From assembly GCF_000238295.3 (NCBI RefSeq), contig NZ_AHCD03000043.1:248001-312000 (forward strand): a stretch of DNA of 64,000 nt, read 5' to 3'. Of this stretch, positions 52,603 to 62,014 are shown one piece after another. Each line of letters opens with the position of its first letter. The first letter of the stretch is position 1. The notes under the pieces are model-generated. The model was given only the letters and a program-made list of their open reading frames with translations. It made no database searches and had not been told where the DNA came from. Origin of the DNA: Pseudoalteromonas rubra. GTDB lineage: Bacteria; Pseudomonadota; Gammaproteobacteria; Enterobacterales; Alteromonadaceae. A program made the position numbers and the translations under genes.

Positions 52603-54615
52603 CTAATTTCTCAGCCTGAATTTACGTACCAACTGAGCCAGTTGTTCTGCTTGTTTATTGAGTTCTTGCGCAGACAGGGCGGCAACCTGGGTATCTTGCA
52701 AAGAACTCTGGCTGGATTGCTCGATATTTGAAATGTCCTGGGCCATTTCGCTGGCAACCACAGATTGCTCCTCGGTGGCTGTGGCAATAGCCTGGATCAT
52801 CGCGGCAATTTCTGAAGCGCCCTGCACAATATCATCCAGCTGGGTTCCTGCGGCCTCGGCCATAGACACGCTCTGATCAACCTGAGATACGCTGTTTTGC
52901 ATAGAGCTGACCGCATGTTCTGTCTGAGACTGAATAGACTGTACGGTTGATACCACTTCTTCGGTTGCCTTGGAGGTCCGCTCTGCCAGGGTTCTTACTT
53001 CGTCGGCGACCACCGCAAAGCCGCGACCCTGCTCACCGGCACGGGCTGCCTCAATAGCGGCGTTTAATGCCAGCAGGTTAGTTTGCTCAGCGATGCTGCC
53101 AATGACTCCAATCACATTACCAATCTGACTGCTCAGCTCACCCAGGTGAGTGACATTTTCAGCGGTTTTCTGTACGTTTTGTGAGGCAGTTTTTATCTTA
53201 CTGACGGTTTGTCCGACGGTTTCTCCTCCACCAGATGCTAAAGTACGAGCCTGATCGGCGTGGCTGGCAGCCACCTGACTCTGTGATGCAACTTCAGAGA
53301 CGGTGGCACTCATCTCTTCAATGGCGGTTGCAACCTGAGTTGACTGATCTGCCGAAGAGCGGCTGCGAGACGCGATTTGGTCGTTGGCCTCAGCAATATC
53401 CTGGCTGGAGGTGCGCACATCATCTACCACCTGTGCGATAGAATGCAGCAGCTCGTTCAAAGAGTGGGCCATTTTATTGGTGGCCTCAGCGAGCCCATCA
53501 ATTTCGTCTTGTCCTTTGTGATCAATGTCTCTGTCAGAGATATCACCGGCACTGATCCGTTCGGCAACCCCCAGCACCTGATTTAGCCTGGAGACGATGG
53601 AATTGCTGATCAGATAGGCAATCATCATGCCTAACATTGCCGCAATAAGCGTGATCACAATGATGACAATTGAGATGGTGCTTAATCCTTCAACCAGTAA
53701 TTCTAACGCGCTAGTGGCATCGTCAATTTCTTCCTGGGCTGATGTGTCGAGCACTTTGGCAACTTCCTCCAGATACTGCTTATTCATTTTCTTAAGCAGC
53801 TCGGTGGTTTGTTTAAACGCGTTCGGATCGTAACTTTGAAACACTGCGGCTGCTTCATCGCGAATGTTTTGATACAAACGCTTAATTGTCGCGATATCTC
53901 GTTTTTCATTGGGTTTTTGCTCCAACGGGATCAGGAGATTTAAGTACTCTTCAAAGCTGGCTGCATCTTCGTCAAACTCGGCCTTGGCGCCGGCATCACC
54001 GTTAGTGTGAGAAATGATAGCTGCGATCATGTCACCCGCTTCATCGACCAGCTCGAGATAGTAGCGAACGCCAGGTAAGTCATCGTTCAGAGACTCTTGC
54101 AGGTCGCTGGATTGCATTGCATCATTAAACTCTTGCTCCTTTAGCTTATCCAATAAATCTTCCAACTGGCCTCCAGTGGTGTCATTAAGCCGGTTTACCC
54201 GCTCCCGGATCCTTTGGTAGTCCATGGGGTCAAAACGGGCAAAGATTTCCTGATTGACGCGTTGATGGTAGGTTGAGACACTTTTTAAGATATAAGCCAT
54301 TTTCTCGCGATCTGACTGCTTGGCAGATTCGTATCGATACAGCTCGGAATGTATTTCCTTGAACTTATCAAACAGCTCATTAAAAGATGCTTTTTTACTG
54401 GTGTCACCGTTCATATATTCGAGTGCGGCACTTTTCAGCAAGTGTTCTTTGTCAAGTAGTCGACTGTACAAGATCATACCGGGGAGGTCGTCCCCAATGA
54501 CTTCAGTTGCACGGGCGGTTTCTGTTGCAACTTTAAACCAGACCAGAGTGCTCGATAGCACCATGAGTACAATAAGAATACCAAAGGCAGAGTAGAGCTT
54601 GTTGCTGAGTTTCAT
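52603..54615 (-). CDS. Methyl-accepting chemotaxis protein A (HBM-like sensor)
   Basis: A 670-aa chemoreceptor. Membrane segments near 9-30 and 312-338 flank an all-helical periplasmic domain that contains two related modules, each with D-D-L-P-G ... N-G-D ... F-x-x-F ... (F/Y)-D-P (about 42-130 and 175-265), a two-bundle design like HBM sensors. HAMP and the MCP signalling domain follow; the tip 'EQTNLLALNAAIEAARAGEQ' is near 508, 'GFAVVADEVRTLAERTSKAT' follows. The C-terminus ends in 'QLVRKFRLRN', with no methylation tether. It is nearly identical to gene B except for the last 120 or so residues. Confidence 0.93.
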   Translation of the reverse strand: MKLSNKLYSAFGILIVLMVLSSTLVWFKVATETARATEVIGDDLPGMILYSRLLDKEHLLKSAALEYMNGDTSKKASFNELFDKFKEIHSELYRYESAKQSDREKMAYILKSVSTYHQRVNQEIFARFDPMDYQRIRERVNRLNDTTGGQLEDLLDKLKEQEFNDAMQSSDLQESLNDDLPGVRYYLELVDEAGDMIAAIISHTNGDAGAKAEFDEDAASFEEYLNLLIPLEQKPNEKRDIATIKRLYQNIRDEAAAVFQSYDPNAFKQTTELLKKMNKQYLEEVAKVLDTSAQEEIDDATSALELLVEGLSTISIVIIVITLIAAMLGMMIAYLISNSIVSRLNQVLGVAERISAGDISDRDIDHKGQDEIDGLAEATNKMAHSLNELLHSIAQVVDDVRTSSQDIAEANDQIASRSRSSADQSTQVATAIEEMSATVSEVASQSQVAASHADQARTLASGGGETVGQTVSKIKTASQNVQKTAENVTHLGELSSQIGNVIGVIGSIAEQTNLLALNAAIEAARAGEQGRGFAVVADEVRTLAERTSKATEEVVSTVQSIQSQTEHAVSSMQNSVSQVDQSVSMAEAAGTQLDDIVQGASEIAAMIQAIATATEEQSVVASEMAQDISNIEQSSQSSLQDTQVAALSAQELNKQAEQLAQLVRKFRLRN

Positions 54616-55235
54616 AGGATCACCAAAATAGAATAGGCGTCATCCGTGGCATACTTTTCATTGCGATATCATTCATAATTAAAGCCGTTAATTATAAAAA
54701 TAGGCAAGTTTTATCTTGGAACTATGGATAAGTTTGGGCTAAGGGGGTTTGCCAGGCTTTGGTCGCGAATTACATAAACTCAAACGAGTTCTGCATATAT
54801 AAGCATGGGGCTAATACAGTCATCTGACCTATTTTAGCCCCGATAAGGTTGGTTGCTTCTGGATCGCTTGTTCGTTTATGGTCTTAATTTGAACTTACTA
54901 ACCAGCCGGGCAAGCTCTTCAGCTTGTTGATTAAGCTCCTGAGCTGATAGTGCAGCAACTTGTGTATCCTGCAAAGAATGCTGGCTGGACTGTTCAATCC
55001 TAGATATGTCTTGAGCCATTTCTCCGGCAACCACAGATTGTTCCTCAGTGGCCGTAGCGATTGCCTGGATCATCGCTGCAATTTCTGATGCCCCCAGTAC
55101 AATATCATCCAGCTGTTTGCCCGCAGTCTCAGCCATAGAGACACTTTGATCAACCTGAGACACGCTGTTTTGCATTGAGCTGACCGCATGTTCTGTCTGA
55201 GACTGAATAGACTGTACGGTTGATACCACTTCTTC
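52963..55235. repeat. 2273-bp direct tandem duplication, copy 1 (chemoreceptors A and B)
   Basis: Matches 55236-57508 in the part belonging to A and its upstream spacer, with offset 2273. Its limits can be shifted within the 59-bp shared tract; as given it starts at the first base after that tract. Confidence 0.85.
54807..54841 (-). terminator. Terminator downstream of chemoreceptor gene B
   Basis: GGGGCTAA (54807-54814) pairs with TTAGCCCC (54834-54841), 35 bases past the stop of gene B on the minus strand. An identical hairpin for gene C is at 57080-57114. Confidence 0.6.
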
Positions 55236-56888
55236 GGTTGCCTTGGAGGTCCGCTCTGCCAGGGTTCTTACTTCGTCGGCGACCACCGCAAAGCCGCGAC
55301 CCTGCTCACCGGCACGGGCTGCCTCAATAGCGGCGTTTAATGCCAGCAGGTTAGTTTGCTCAGCGATGCTGCCAATGACTCCAATCACATTACCAATCTG
55401 ACTGCTCAGCTCACCCAGGTGAGTGACATTTTCAGCGGTTTTCTGTACGTTTTGTGAGGCAGTTTTTATCTTACTGACGGTTTGTCCGACGGTTTCTCCT
55501 CCACCAGATGCTAAAGTACGAGCCTGATCGGCGTGGCTGGCAGCCACCTGACTCTGTGATGCAACTTCAGAGACGGTGGCACTCATCTCTTCAATGGCGG
55601 TTGCAACCTGAGTTGACTGATCTGCCGAAGAGCGGCTGCGAGACGCGATTTGGTCGTTGGCCTCAGCAATATCCTGGCTGGAGGTGCGCACATCATCTAC
55701 CACCTGTGCGATAGAATGCAGCAGCTCGTTCAAAGAGTGGGCCATTTTATTGGTGGCCTCAGCGAGCCCATCAATTTCGTCTTGTCCTTTGTGATCAATG
55801 TCTCTGTCAGAGATATCACCGGCACTGATCCGTTCGGCAACCCCCAGCACCTGATTTAGCCTGGAGACGATGGAATTGCTGATCAGATAGGCAATCATCA
55901 TGCCTAACATTGCCGCAATAAGCGTGATCACAATGATGACAATTGAGATGGTGCTTAATCCTTCAACCAGTAATTCTAACGCGCTAGTGGCATCGTCAAT
56001 TTCTTCCTGGGCTGATGTGTCGAGCACTTTGGCAACTTCCTCCAGATACTGCTTATTCATTTTCTTAAGCAGCTCGGTGGTTTGTTTAAACGCGTTCGGA
56101 TCGTAACTTTGAAACACTGCGGCTGCTTCATCGCGAATGTTTTGATACAAACGCTTAATTGTCGCGATATCTCGTTTTTCATTGGGTTTTTGCTCCAACG
56201 GGATCAGGAGATTTAAGTACTCTTCAAAGCTGGCTGCATCTTCGTCAAACTCGGCCTTGGCGCCGGCATCACCGTTAGTGTGAGAAATGATAGCTGCGAT
56301 CATGTCACCCGCTTCATCGACCAGCTCGAGATAGTAGCGAACGCCAGGTAAGTCATCGTTCAGAGACTCTTGCAGGTCGCTGGATTGCATTGCATCATTA
56401 AACTCTTGCTCCTTTAGCTTATCCAATAAATCTTCCAACTGGCCTCCAGTGGTGTCATTAAGCCGGTTTACCCGCTCCCGGATCCTTTGGTAGTCCATGG
56501 GGTCAAAACGGGCAAAGATTTCCTGATTGACGCGTTGATGGTAGGTTGAGACACTTTTTAAGATATAAGCCATTTTCTCGCGATCTGACTGCTTGGCAGA
56601 TTCGTATCGATACAGCTCGGAATGTATTTCCTTGAACTTATCAAACAGCTCATTAAAAGATGCTTTTTTACTGGTGTCACCGTTCATATATTCGAGTGCG
56701 GCACTTTTCAGCAAGTGTTCTTTGTCAAGTAGTCGACTGTACAAGATCATACCGGGGAGGTCGTCCCCAATGACTTCAGTTGCACGGGCGGTTTCTGTTG
56801 CAACTTTAAACCAGACCAGAGTGCTCGATAGCACCATGAGTACAATAAGAATACCAAAGGCAGAGTAGAGCTTGTTGCTGAGTTTCAT
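54876..56888 (-). CDS. Methyl-accepting chemotaxis protein B (hybrid of A and C)
   Basis: A 670-aa receptor with the same domains as A. From its start to about residue 550 it is identical to A; the last part is identical to C ('LDDIVLGASEIAAMIQ' and end 'LARLVSKFKLRP'). The switch lies within 55177-55235, a 59-bp tract common to A and C. Spacing A-to-B and B-to-C is the same (2273 bases). It is thus an A/C fusion made either by unequal crossing-over or by an assembly loop. If the latter, the gene does not exist. Confidence 0.75.
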   Translation of the reverse strand: MKLSNKLYSAFGILIVLMVLSSTLVWFKVATETARATEVIGDDLPGMILYSRLLDKEHLLKSAALEYMNGDTSKKASFNELFDKFKEIHSELYRYESAKQSDREKMAYILKSVSTYHQRVNQEIFARFDPMDYQRIRERVNRLNDTTGGQLEDLLDKLKEQEFNDAMQSSDLQESLNDDLPGVRYYLELVDEAGDMIAAIISHTNGDAGAKAEFDEDAASFEEYLNLLIPLEQKPNEKRDIATIKRLYQNIRDEAAAVFQSYDPNAFKQTTELLKKMNKQYLEEVAKVLDTSAQEEIDDATSALELLVEGLSTISIVIIVITLIAAMLGMMIAYLISNSIVSRLNQVLGVAERISAGDISDRDIDHKGQDEIDGLAEATNKMAHSLNELLHSIAQVVDDVRTSSQDIAEANDQIASRSRSSADQSTQVATAIEEMSATVSEVASQSQVAASHADQARTLASGGGETVGQTVSKIKTASQNVQKTAENVTHLGELSSQIGNVIGVIGSIAEQTNLLALNAAIEAARAGEQGRGFAVVADEVRTLAERTSKATEEVVSTVQSIQSQTEHAVSSMQNSVSQVDQSVSMAETAGKQLDDIVLGASEIAAMIQAIATATEEQSVVAGEMAQDISRIEQSSQHSLQDTQVAALSAQELNQQAEELARLVSKFKLRP

Positions 56889-57508
56889 AGGATCACCAAA
56901 ATAGAATAGGCGTCATCCGTGGCATACTTTTCATTGCGATATCATTCATAATTAAAGCCGTTAATTATAAAAATAGGCAAGTTTTATCTTGGAACTATGG
57001 ATAAGTTTGGGCTAAGGGGGTTTGCCAGGCTTTGGTCGCGAATTACATAAACTCAAACGAGTTCTGCATATATAAGCATGGGGCTAATACAGTCATCTGA
57101 CCTATTTTAGCCCCGATAAGGTTGGTTGCTTCTGGATCGCTTGTTCGTTTATGGTCTTAATTTGAACTTACTAACCAGCCGGGCAAGCTCTTCAGCTTGT
57201 TGATTAAGCTCCTGAGCTGATAGTGCAGCAACTTGTGTATCCTGCAAAGAATGCTGGCTGGACTGTTCAATCCTAGATATGTCTTGAGCCATTTCTCCGG
57301 CAACCACAGATTGTTCCTCAGTGGCCGTAGCGATTGCCTGGATCATCGCTGCAATTTCTGATGCCCCCAGTACAATATCATCCAGCTGTTTGCCCGCAGT
57401 CTCAGCCATAGAGACACTTTGATCAACCTGAGACACGCTGTTTTGCATTGAGCTGACCGCATGTTCTGTCTGAGACTGAATAGACTGTACGGTTGATACC
57501 ACTTCTTC
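55236..57508. repeat. 2273-bp direct tandem duplication, copy 2 (chemoreceptors B and C)
   Basis: Second copy of 52963-55235. It includes most of gene B, its upstream region and the 3' end of gene C. Confidence 0.85.
57080..57114 (-). terminator. Terminator downstream of chemoreceptor gene C
   Basis: Same GGGGCTAA / TTAGCCCC hairpin as at 54807-54841, shifted by 2273 bases. Confidence 0.6.
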
Positions 57509-58810
57509 AGTTGCCTGTGAGGTGCGCTCGGCCAGTGTTCTGACTTCGTCGGCGACCACCGCAAAGCCTCGACCCTGCTCACCGGCACGGGCTGCCTCAA
57601 TAGCGGCGTTTAATGCCAGCAGGTTAGTTTGCTCAGCGATGCTGCCAATGACACCAATCACGTTACCAATCTGGCTGCTCAGTTCACCTAGGTGAGTCAC
57701 GTTTTCAGCGGTTTTCTGTACGTTATGTGAGGCGGTTTTTATCTTACTAACGGTTTCCCCGACGGTATCTCCTCCACCAGATGCCAAAGTACGAGCCTGA
57801 TCGGCATGGCTGGCAGCAACCTGACTTTGCGATGCTACTTCAGAGACGGTGGCACTCATCTCTTCAATGGCGGTTGCAACCTGAGTTGACTGATCTGCCG
57901 AAGAGCGGCTGCGAGACGCGATTTGGTCATTGGCTTCAGCTATATCTTGGCTGGAGGTGCGGACATCGTCCACCACTTGTGCAATAGAATGCAGCAGCTC
58001 ATTCAAAGAGCGGGCCATTCTGTTGGTGGCCTCAGCGAGCCCGTCAATTTCGTCTTGCCCTTTGTGATCAATGTCTTTGTCGGAGATATCACCAGCACCG
58101 ATCCTTTCAGCAACAATGAGGACTTGGTTGAGCCGAGACACAATCGAGCGGCTGATCAAATAGGCTATGACGAGGCTCAGTAACGCAGCAACTAACGTGA
58201 TAACAATAATTGCAATTGAGATAGCGTTCAGCCCGTTTACCAGTTGTGCTACTGCGCTGGTAGCATCATCAATTTCTTCTTGCGCTGAAACTTCCAGAAT
58301 TTTAGCAATATCCTGTATGTACTTTCTATCTAGTGCTTGGAGTGTTTCACTGGCTTGTATAAATGCATCTGAGTTGCCAAAAGTCTCTGAAGCCCTATCT
58401 TGAACCGCTTGTTTCGAGGTTGGGTGGTAGCGTGCAAACACATCCTGATTAACCCGTTGGTGATAGGTGGAAATACTACGCAGGATATGCGCCATTTTAT
58501 CCCGATCGGATTGTTTGGCTGACTCATAACCATAAAGCTCATTGTGCACGGCTTTAAATTTTTTAAATGTACTGTTAAATGTCGCTTTTTTACTTGTATC
58601 ACCATTCATATATTCGAGTGCCGAGCTTTTGAGTTGATGCTGGGTATCGAGTAAGCGGCTGTAGAGGATCATTCCAGGCAGATCGTCACCTGTTACTTCT
58701 TCCGCACGGGCAGTTTCTGTGGATATTTTAAACCACACTAATGTACTGGACATGATCATGAGTATGATTAACACACCAAATGCGGCATACAGTTTATTGC
58801 TGAGTTTCAT
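57149..58810 (-). CDS. Methyl-accepting chemotaxis protein C (short sensor)
   Basis: A 553-aa receptor, a paralogue of A with the same N-terminal membrane segment and first sensor module but without the second one: after 'STYHQRVNQDVFARYHP' it goes nearly directly to the last helix ('IAKILEVSAQEEIDDATSAV'), giving a shorter periplasmic domain of about 160 residues. Membrane segment 2 is near 193-220, then HAMP and a signalling domain almost identical to A. The 5' part (to residue 294) occurs a second time at 59368-60251. It is divergent from the DUF4442 gene. Confidence 0.92.
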   Translation of the reverse strand: MKLSNKLYAAFGVLIILMIMSSTLVWFKISTETARAEEVTGDDLPGMILYSRLLDTQHQLKSSALEYMNGDTSKKATFNSTFKKFKAVHNELYGYESAKQSDRDKMAHILRSISTYHQRVNQDVFARYHPTSKQAVQDRASETFGNSDAFIQASETLQALDRKYIQDIAKILEVSAQEEIDDATSAVAQLVNGLNAISIAIIVITLVAALLSLVIAYLISRSIVSRLNQVLIVAERIGAGDISDKDIDHKGQDEIDGLAEATNRMARSLNELLHSIAQVVDDVRTSSQDIAEANDQIASRSRSSADQSTQVATAIEEMSATVSEVASQSQVAASHADQARTLASGGGDTVGETVSKIKTASHNVQKTAENVTHLGELSSQIGNVIGVIGSIAEQTNLLALNAAIEAARAGEQGRGFAVVADEVRTLAERTSQATEEVVSTVQSIQSQTEHAVSSMQNSVSQVDQSVSMAETAGKQLDDIVLGASEIAAMIQAIATATEEQSVVAGEMAQDISRIEQSSQHSLQDTQVAALSAQELNQQAEELARLVSKFKLRP

Positions 58811-59303
58811 AGGAACTCCTGAGTAGAGCGTGAGTGTTTAAGTTATTGCTTTTATTTTTAAGTAATAAAAAAAAGTAAAATTGAATCGTTCCAAATTTAT
58901 ACTGAAAAACTCTAGAGAGAAACATTAAATTTGTTGTGGAAGACTGGTAATTAGGTTTTCTTTTTACTTTAAAGAGTGGCTTATTCAACCTTATAGTTTA
59001 TCTTAATGTTTTTTATTTTGATAGTGAAGCATTTAAAGCTATCTCGTATATAAATAACTATCTCTACAGGGTTTATGATATATTTAATATTAATAAAGTC
59101 ATATTTATATTGAGTGGCTTCCTAACGTCTTTTAAGACATGTTTTTTAGGGCGCAGATAACTTGTAATTGCAATGGGTGGGAGGTCGACTCGAGAAGTGC
59201 CAGTTCAGTTGTGTAATAGATAAGAAAACACAGTACACATGATTGGACTAACTGGTCAGATGTGTTAGGGTTGGGTGTTATTTTATTCAACAGGTTAAGC
59301 GTT
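58811..59303. other. Divergent AT-rich intergenic region (copy 1)
   Basis: 493 bases, identical to 60252-60744. AT-rich promoter region for the chemoreceptor C gene (minus) and the DUF4442 gene (plus). A perfect short inverted repeat ACGTCTTTTAAGACAT-like sequence is near 59125-59140. No gene is seen. Confidence 0.55.
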
Positions 59304-59367
59304 ATGGCAACACCCTTATTAAAAACCTACAAGAAGTTTAAATGGTTGCCCTTTGGCAACTGGCTAT
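59304..59367 (+). pseudogene. DUF4442 gene 5' fragment created by the duplication
   Basis: The first 21 codons of the gene at 60745 (MATPLLKTYKKFKWLPFGNW...), then a jump into antisense chemoreceptor sequence. The frame runs on to 59624 by chance with an unrelated tail. Confidence 0.88.
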
Positions 59368-60251
59368 TCATTGGCTTCAGCTATATCTTGGCTGGAGGTG
59401 CGGACATCGTCCACCACTTGTGCAATAGAATGCAGCAGCTCATTCAAAGAGCGGGCCATTCTGTTGGTGGCCTCAGCGAGCCCGTCAATTTCGTCTTGCC
59501 CTTTGTGATCAATGTCTTTGTCGGAGATATCACCAGCACCGATCCTTTCAGCAACAATGAGGACTTGGTTGAGCCGAGACACAATCGAGCGGCTGATCAA
59601 ATAGGCTATGACGAGGCTCAGTAACGCAGCAACTAACGTGATAACAATAATTGCAATTGAGATAGCGTTCAGCCCGTTTACCAGTTGTGCTACTGCGCTG
59701 GTAGCATCATCAATTTCTTCTTGCGCTGAAACTTCCAGAATTTTAGCAATATCCTGTATGTACTTTCTATCTAGTGCTTGGAGTGTTTCACTGGCTTGTA
59801 TAAATGCATCTGAGTTGCCAAAAGTCTCTGAAGCCCTATCTTGAACCGCTTGTTTCGAGGTTGGGTGGTAGCGTGCAAACACATCCTGATTAACCCGTTG
59901 GTGATAGGTGGAAATACTACGCAGGATATGCGCCATTTTATCCCGATCGGATTGTTTGGCTGACTCATAACCATAAAGCTCATTGTGCACGGCTTTAAAT
60001 TTTTTAAATGTACTGTTAAATGTCGCTTTTTTACTTGTATCACCATTCATATATTCGAGTGCCGAGCTTTTGAGTTGATGCTGGGTATCGAGTAAGCGGC
60101 TGTAGAGGATCATTCCAGGCAGATCGTCACCTGTTACTTCTTCCGCACGGGCAGTTTCTGTGGATATTTTAAACCACACTAATGTACTGGACATGATCAT
60201 GAGTATGATTAACACACCAAATGCGGCATACAGTTTATTGCTGAGTTTCAT
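59364..60251 (-). pseudogene. Chemoreceptor C 5' fragment created by the duplication
   Basis: Intact from its ATG at 60251 through sensor, second membrane segment and HAMP to residue 294, identical to gene C. It ends at the joint with antisense DUF4442 sequence. Without a signalling domain it would be non-functional. Confidence 0.9.
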
Positions 60252-60808
60252 AGGAACTCCTGAGTAGAGCGTGAGTGTTTAAGTTATTGCTTTTATTTTT
60301 AAGTAATAAAAAAAAGTAAAATTGAATCGTTCCAAATTTATACTGAAAAACTCTAGAGAGAAACATTAAATTTGTTGTGGAAGACTGGTAATTAGGTTTT
60401 CTTTTTACTTTAAAGAGTGGCTTATTCAACCTTATAGTTTATCTTAATGTTTTTTATTTTGATAGTGAAGCATTTAAAGCTATCTCGTATATAAATAACT
60501 ATCTCTACAGGGTTTATGATATATTTAATATTAATAAAGTCATATTTATATTGAGTGGCTTCCTAACGTCTTTTAAGACATGTTTTTTAGGGCGCAGATA
60601 ACTTGTAATTGCAATGGGTGGGAGGTCGACTCGAGAAGTGCCAGTTCAGTTGTGTAATAGATAAGAAAACACAGTACACATGATTGGACTAACTGGTCAG
60701 ATGTGTTAGGGTTGGGTGTTATTTTATTCAACAGGTTAAGCGTTATGGCAACACCCTTATTAAAAACCTACAAGAAGTTTAAATGGTTGCCCTTTGGCAA
60801 CTGGCTAT
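59370..60808. repeat. 1441-bp direct tandem duplication, copy 2
   Basis: Second copy of 57927-59367. To the right it continues into the intact DUF4442 gene (GGCTATTCA|GCAAGG). Confidence 0.92.
60252..60744. other. Divergent AT-rich intergenic region (copy 2)
   Basis: 493 bases, identical to 58811-59303. Upstream region of the intact DUF4442 gene. No gene seen. Confidence 0.55.
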
Positions 60809-61212
60809 TCAGCAAGGCAGTTTGTAAACGAGCGCCTTATTTTGGCACCATCAAACCTAAGATCACCCACCTTAGTGAAGGGCGCATCACGGCGCAGATG
60901 CCCAACCGCAAGGCGGTCCATAATCACATTGGGACAGTCCATGCGATTGCGCAGTGCAATCTCGCAGAGTTATGCGCTGGCGTGGTGACTGACGCCAGCA
61001 TTCCGTACAAAACACATCGCTGGATCCCCAAAGGGATGACGGTGCAATACCTGAAAAAAGCCGAATCAGACCTGCGTGCAGAAGCGACGATTTCGCTGCC
61101 ACGTCAATGGCAGGACAAAGAGGAGTTAATTGTCCCGGTTGAGGTATTTAATAGTGAAGGGGTTAAGGTTTTTCATGCCGATGTCACTATGTATATTTCG
61201 GCGAAAAAGTAA
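60745..61212 (+). CDS. DUF4442 hotdog-fold protein (thioesterase-like)
   Basis: A 155-aa protein of the DUF4442 family (PaaI-thioesterase-like hotdog fold): 'LPFGNWLFSKAVCKRAPYFG', 'MPNRKAVHNHIGTVHAIAQC' and 'PKGMTVQYLKKAESDLRAEA' correspond to the hotdog helix and strands, with Asn-His-x-Gly-T in the place of the usual active-site region. The ATG at 60745 is chosen; the frame is open to 60703 but the upstream part is unlike the family. It probably acts on an acyl-CoA or acyl carrier; the substrate is unknown. Confidence 0.85.
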   Translation: MATPLLKTYKKFKWLPFGNWLFSKAVCKRAPYFGTIKPKITHLSEGRITAQMPNRKAVHNHIGTVHAIAQCNLAELCAGVVTDASIPYKTHRWIPKGMTVQYLKKAESDLRAEATISLPRQWQDKEELIVPVEVFNSEGVKVFHADVTMYISAKK

Positions 61213-61213
61213 A

Positions 61214-61246
61214 AAATAGGCCCGCGATAAATGGGCCTATTTAATT
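61214..61246. terminator. Bidirectional terminator between DUF4442 and beta-barrel genes
   Basis: Perfect 10-bp stem AAATAGGCCC / GGGCCTATTT with a 9-base loop, followed by TTAATTAG and preceded on the other strand by a T-rich stretch. It lies between converging genes and abuts both stops. Confidence 0.85.
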
Positions 61247-61847
61247 AGAAAGTGTAGCGGTACTTCACTTCTGATTGGGTGTAATCCACACCATTGGTGT
61301 ACTCCAGGATAACAGCGGAGTGTGATGTAAAGTCGAAACGAAGGCCCAGATTTACATAAACACCATCTTCATCATCTGCGGAGTTGTCCAGTAACTCATA
61401 GCCGGCCTGGCCATAGGCGCTGATGCGCTTGCTGAATGAGTGCTCGTACTCACCATAAAGACGGCGTGTGTCCATTGTTGAGTTAGAGCGATTAGTTGAC
61501 ACTTCGAACTCACCAAGCTGAACGCCAACTGCCAGGCGTCCATTGTCCGTTGAACGCAGAATGTAGCCCAGATTAAACGTCGTTTCGTCAACGTCGTAGT
61601 CATCATCTAAAAGCTTGTCGAAGAATGTCAGGCTGTCTGAGTGCTGATCGATTTTGAGTCCCATAAAGATGCCATTGGCAAATTCATAACTACCAGCAAT
61701 GATAAATCCCTGAGGATCAACTGAACTCGGTGCGCCATCCAGGCTCGTCTCACCATAACCTACTTCCAGATAGCTTTTGCTTAGCTCGGCTGCCTGAGCG
61801 CCCAAAGATGCCGTTGCCAGTAGTAGACCTAAAATATGCTTGTTCAC
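61245..61847 (-). CDS. Outer-membrane beta-barrel protein
   Basis: A 200-aa protein with a signal peptide (MNKHILGLLLATASLGAQAAE) and a series of amphipathic strands with aromatic ends ('KSYLEVGYGETSL', 'GFIIAGSYEFANGIFMGLKI', 'TTFNLGYILRS', 'SAVILEYTNGVDYTQSEVKYRYTF'), ending in Phe, the usual signature for insertion by the Bam complex. About eight strands, so an OmpA/OmpX-like small barrel. Specific function is unknown. AAAAGGATATAT on the minus strand precedes the start. Confidence 0.85.
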   Translation of the reverse strand: MNKHILGLLLATASLGAQAAELSKSYLEVGYGETSLDGAPSSVDPQGFIIAGSYEFANGIFMGLKIDQHSDSLTFFDKLLDDDYDVDETTFNLGYILRSTDNGRLAVGVQLGEFEVSTNRSNSTMDTRRLYGEYEHSFSKRISAYGQAGYELLDNSADDEDGVYVNLGLRFDFTSHSAVILEYTNGVDYTQSEVKYRYTF

Positions 61848-61879
61848 TATATATCCTTTTAATCGTTTAGTGAGGTACG

Positions 61880-61904
61880 AAAAAACGAGCCGGGTAAGCT
61901 CGTT
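61880..61904 (-). terminator. Terminator of the M23-bactofilin operon (or upstream hairpin of the barrel gene)
   Basis: AACGAGC / GCTCGTT with a 7-base loop; on the minus strand it is followed by TTTTTTCG, as in a rho-independent terminator, about 110 bases past the bactofilin stop. Confidence 0.6.
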
Positions 61905-62014
61905 CCGCTTTTATCATATGCGTGAAATGTATCACTATCGGATACTAAAGAGGAGGGCTAAGTTTATGTTTTTATGTTATTAAATGTTACCCGGTAAACA
62001 TGTCTATTGAGTAT

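Larger units (their letters stand above)
57929..59367. repeat. 1441-bp direct tandem duplication, copy 1
   Basis: Repeated at 59370-60808 without visible change; the three bases TCA at the joint are ambiguous (unit 57927-59367 or up to 3 bases shifted). It covers the 5' half of gene C, the divergent promoter region and the first 21 codons of the DUF4442 gene. It starts at the first base at which C differs from A/B after a 92-bp exact tract (57837-57928). Confidence 0.92.

Noticed and set aside
59262..59624. 120-aa open frame that starts like the DUF4442 protein
   Set aside because: After codon 21 of the true start it reads antisense chemoreceptor sequence; chimeric product of the duplication.
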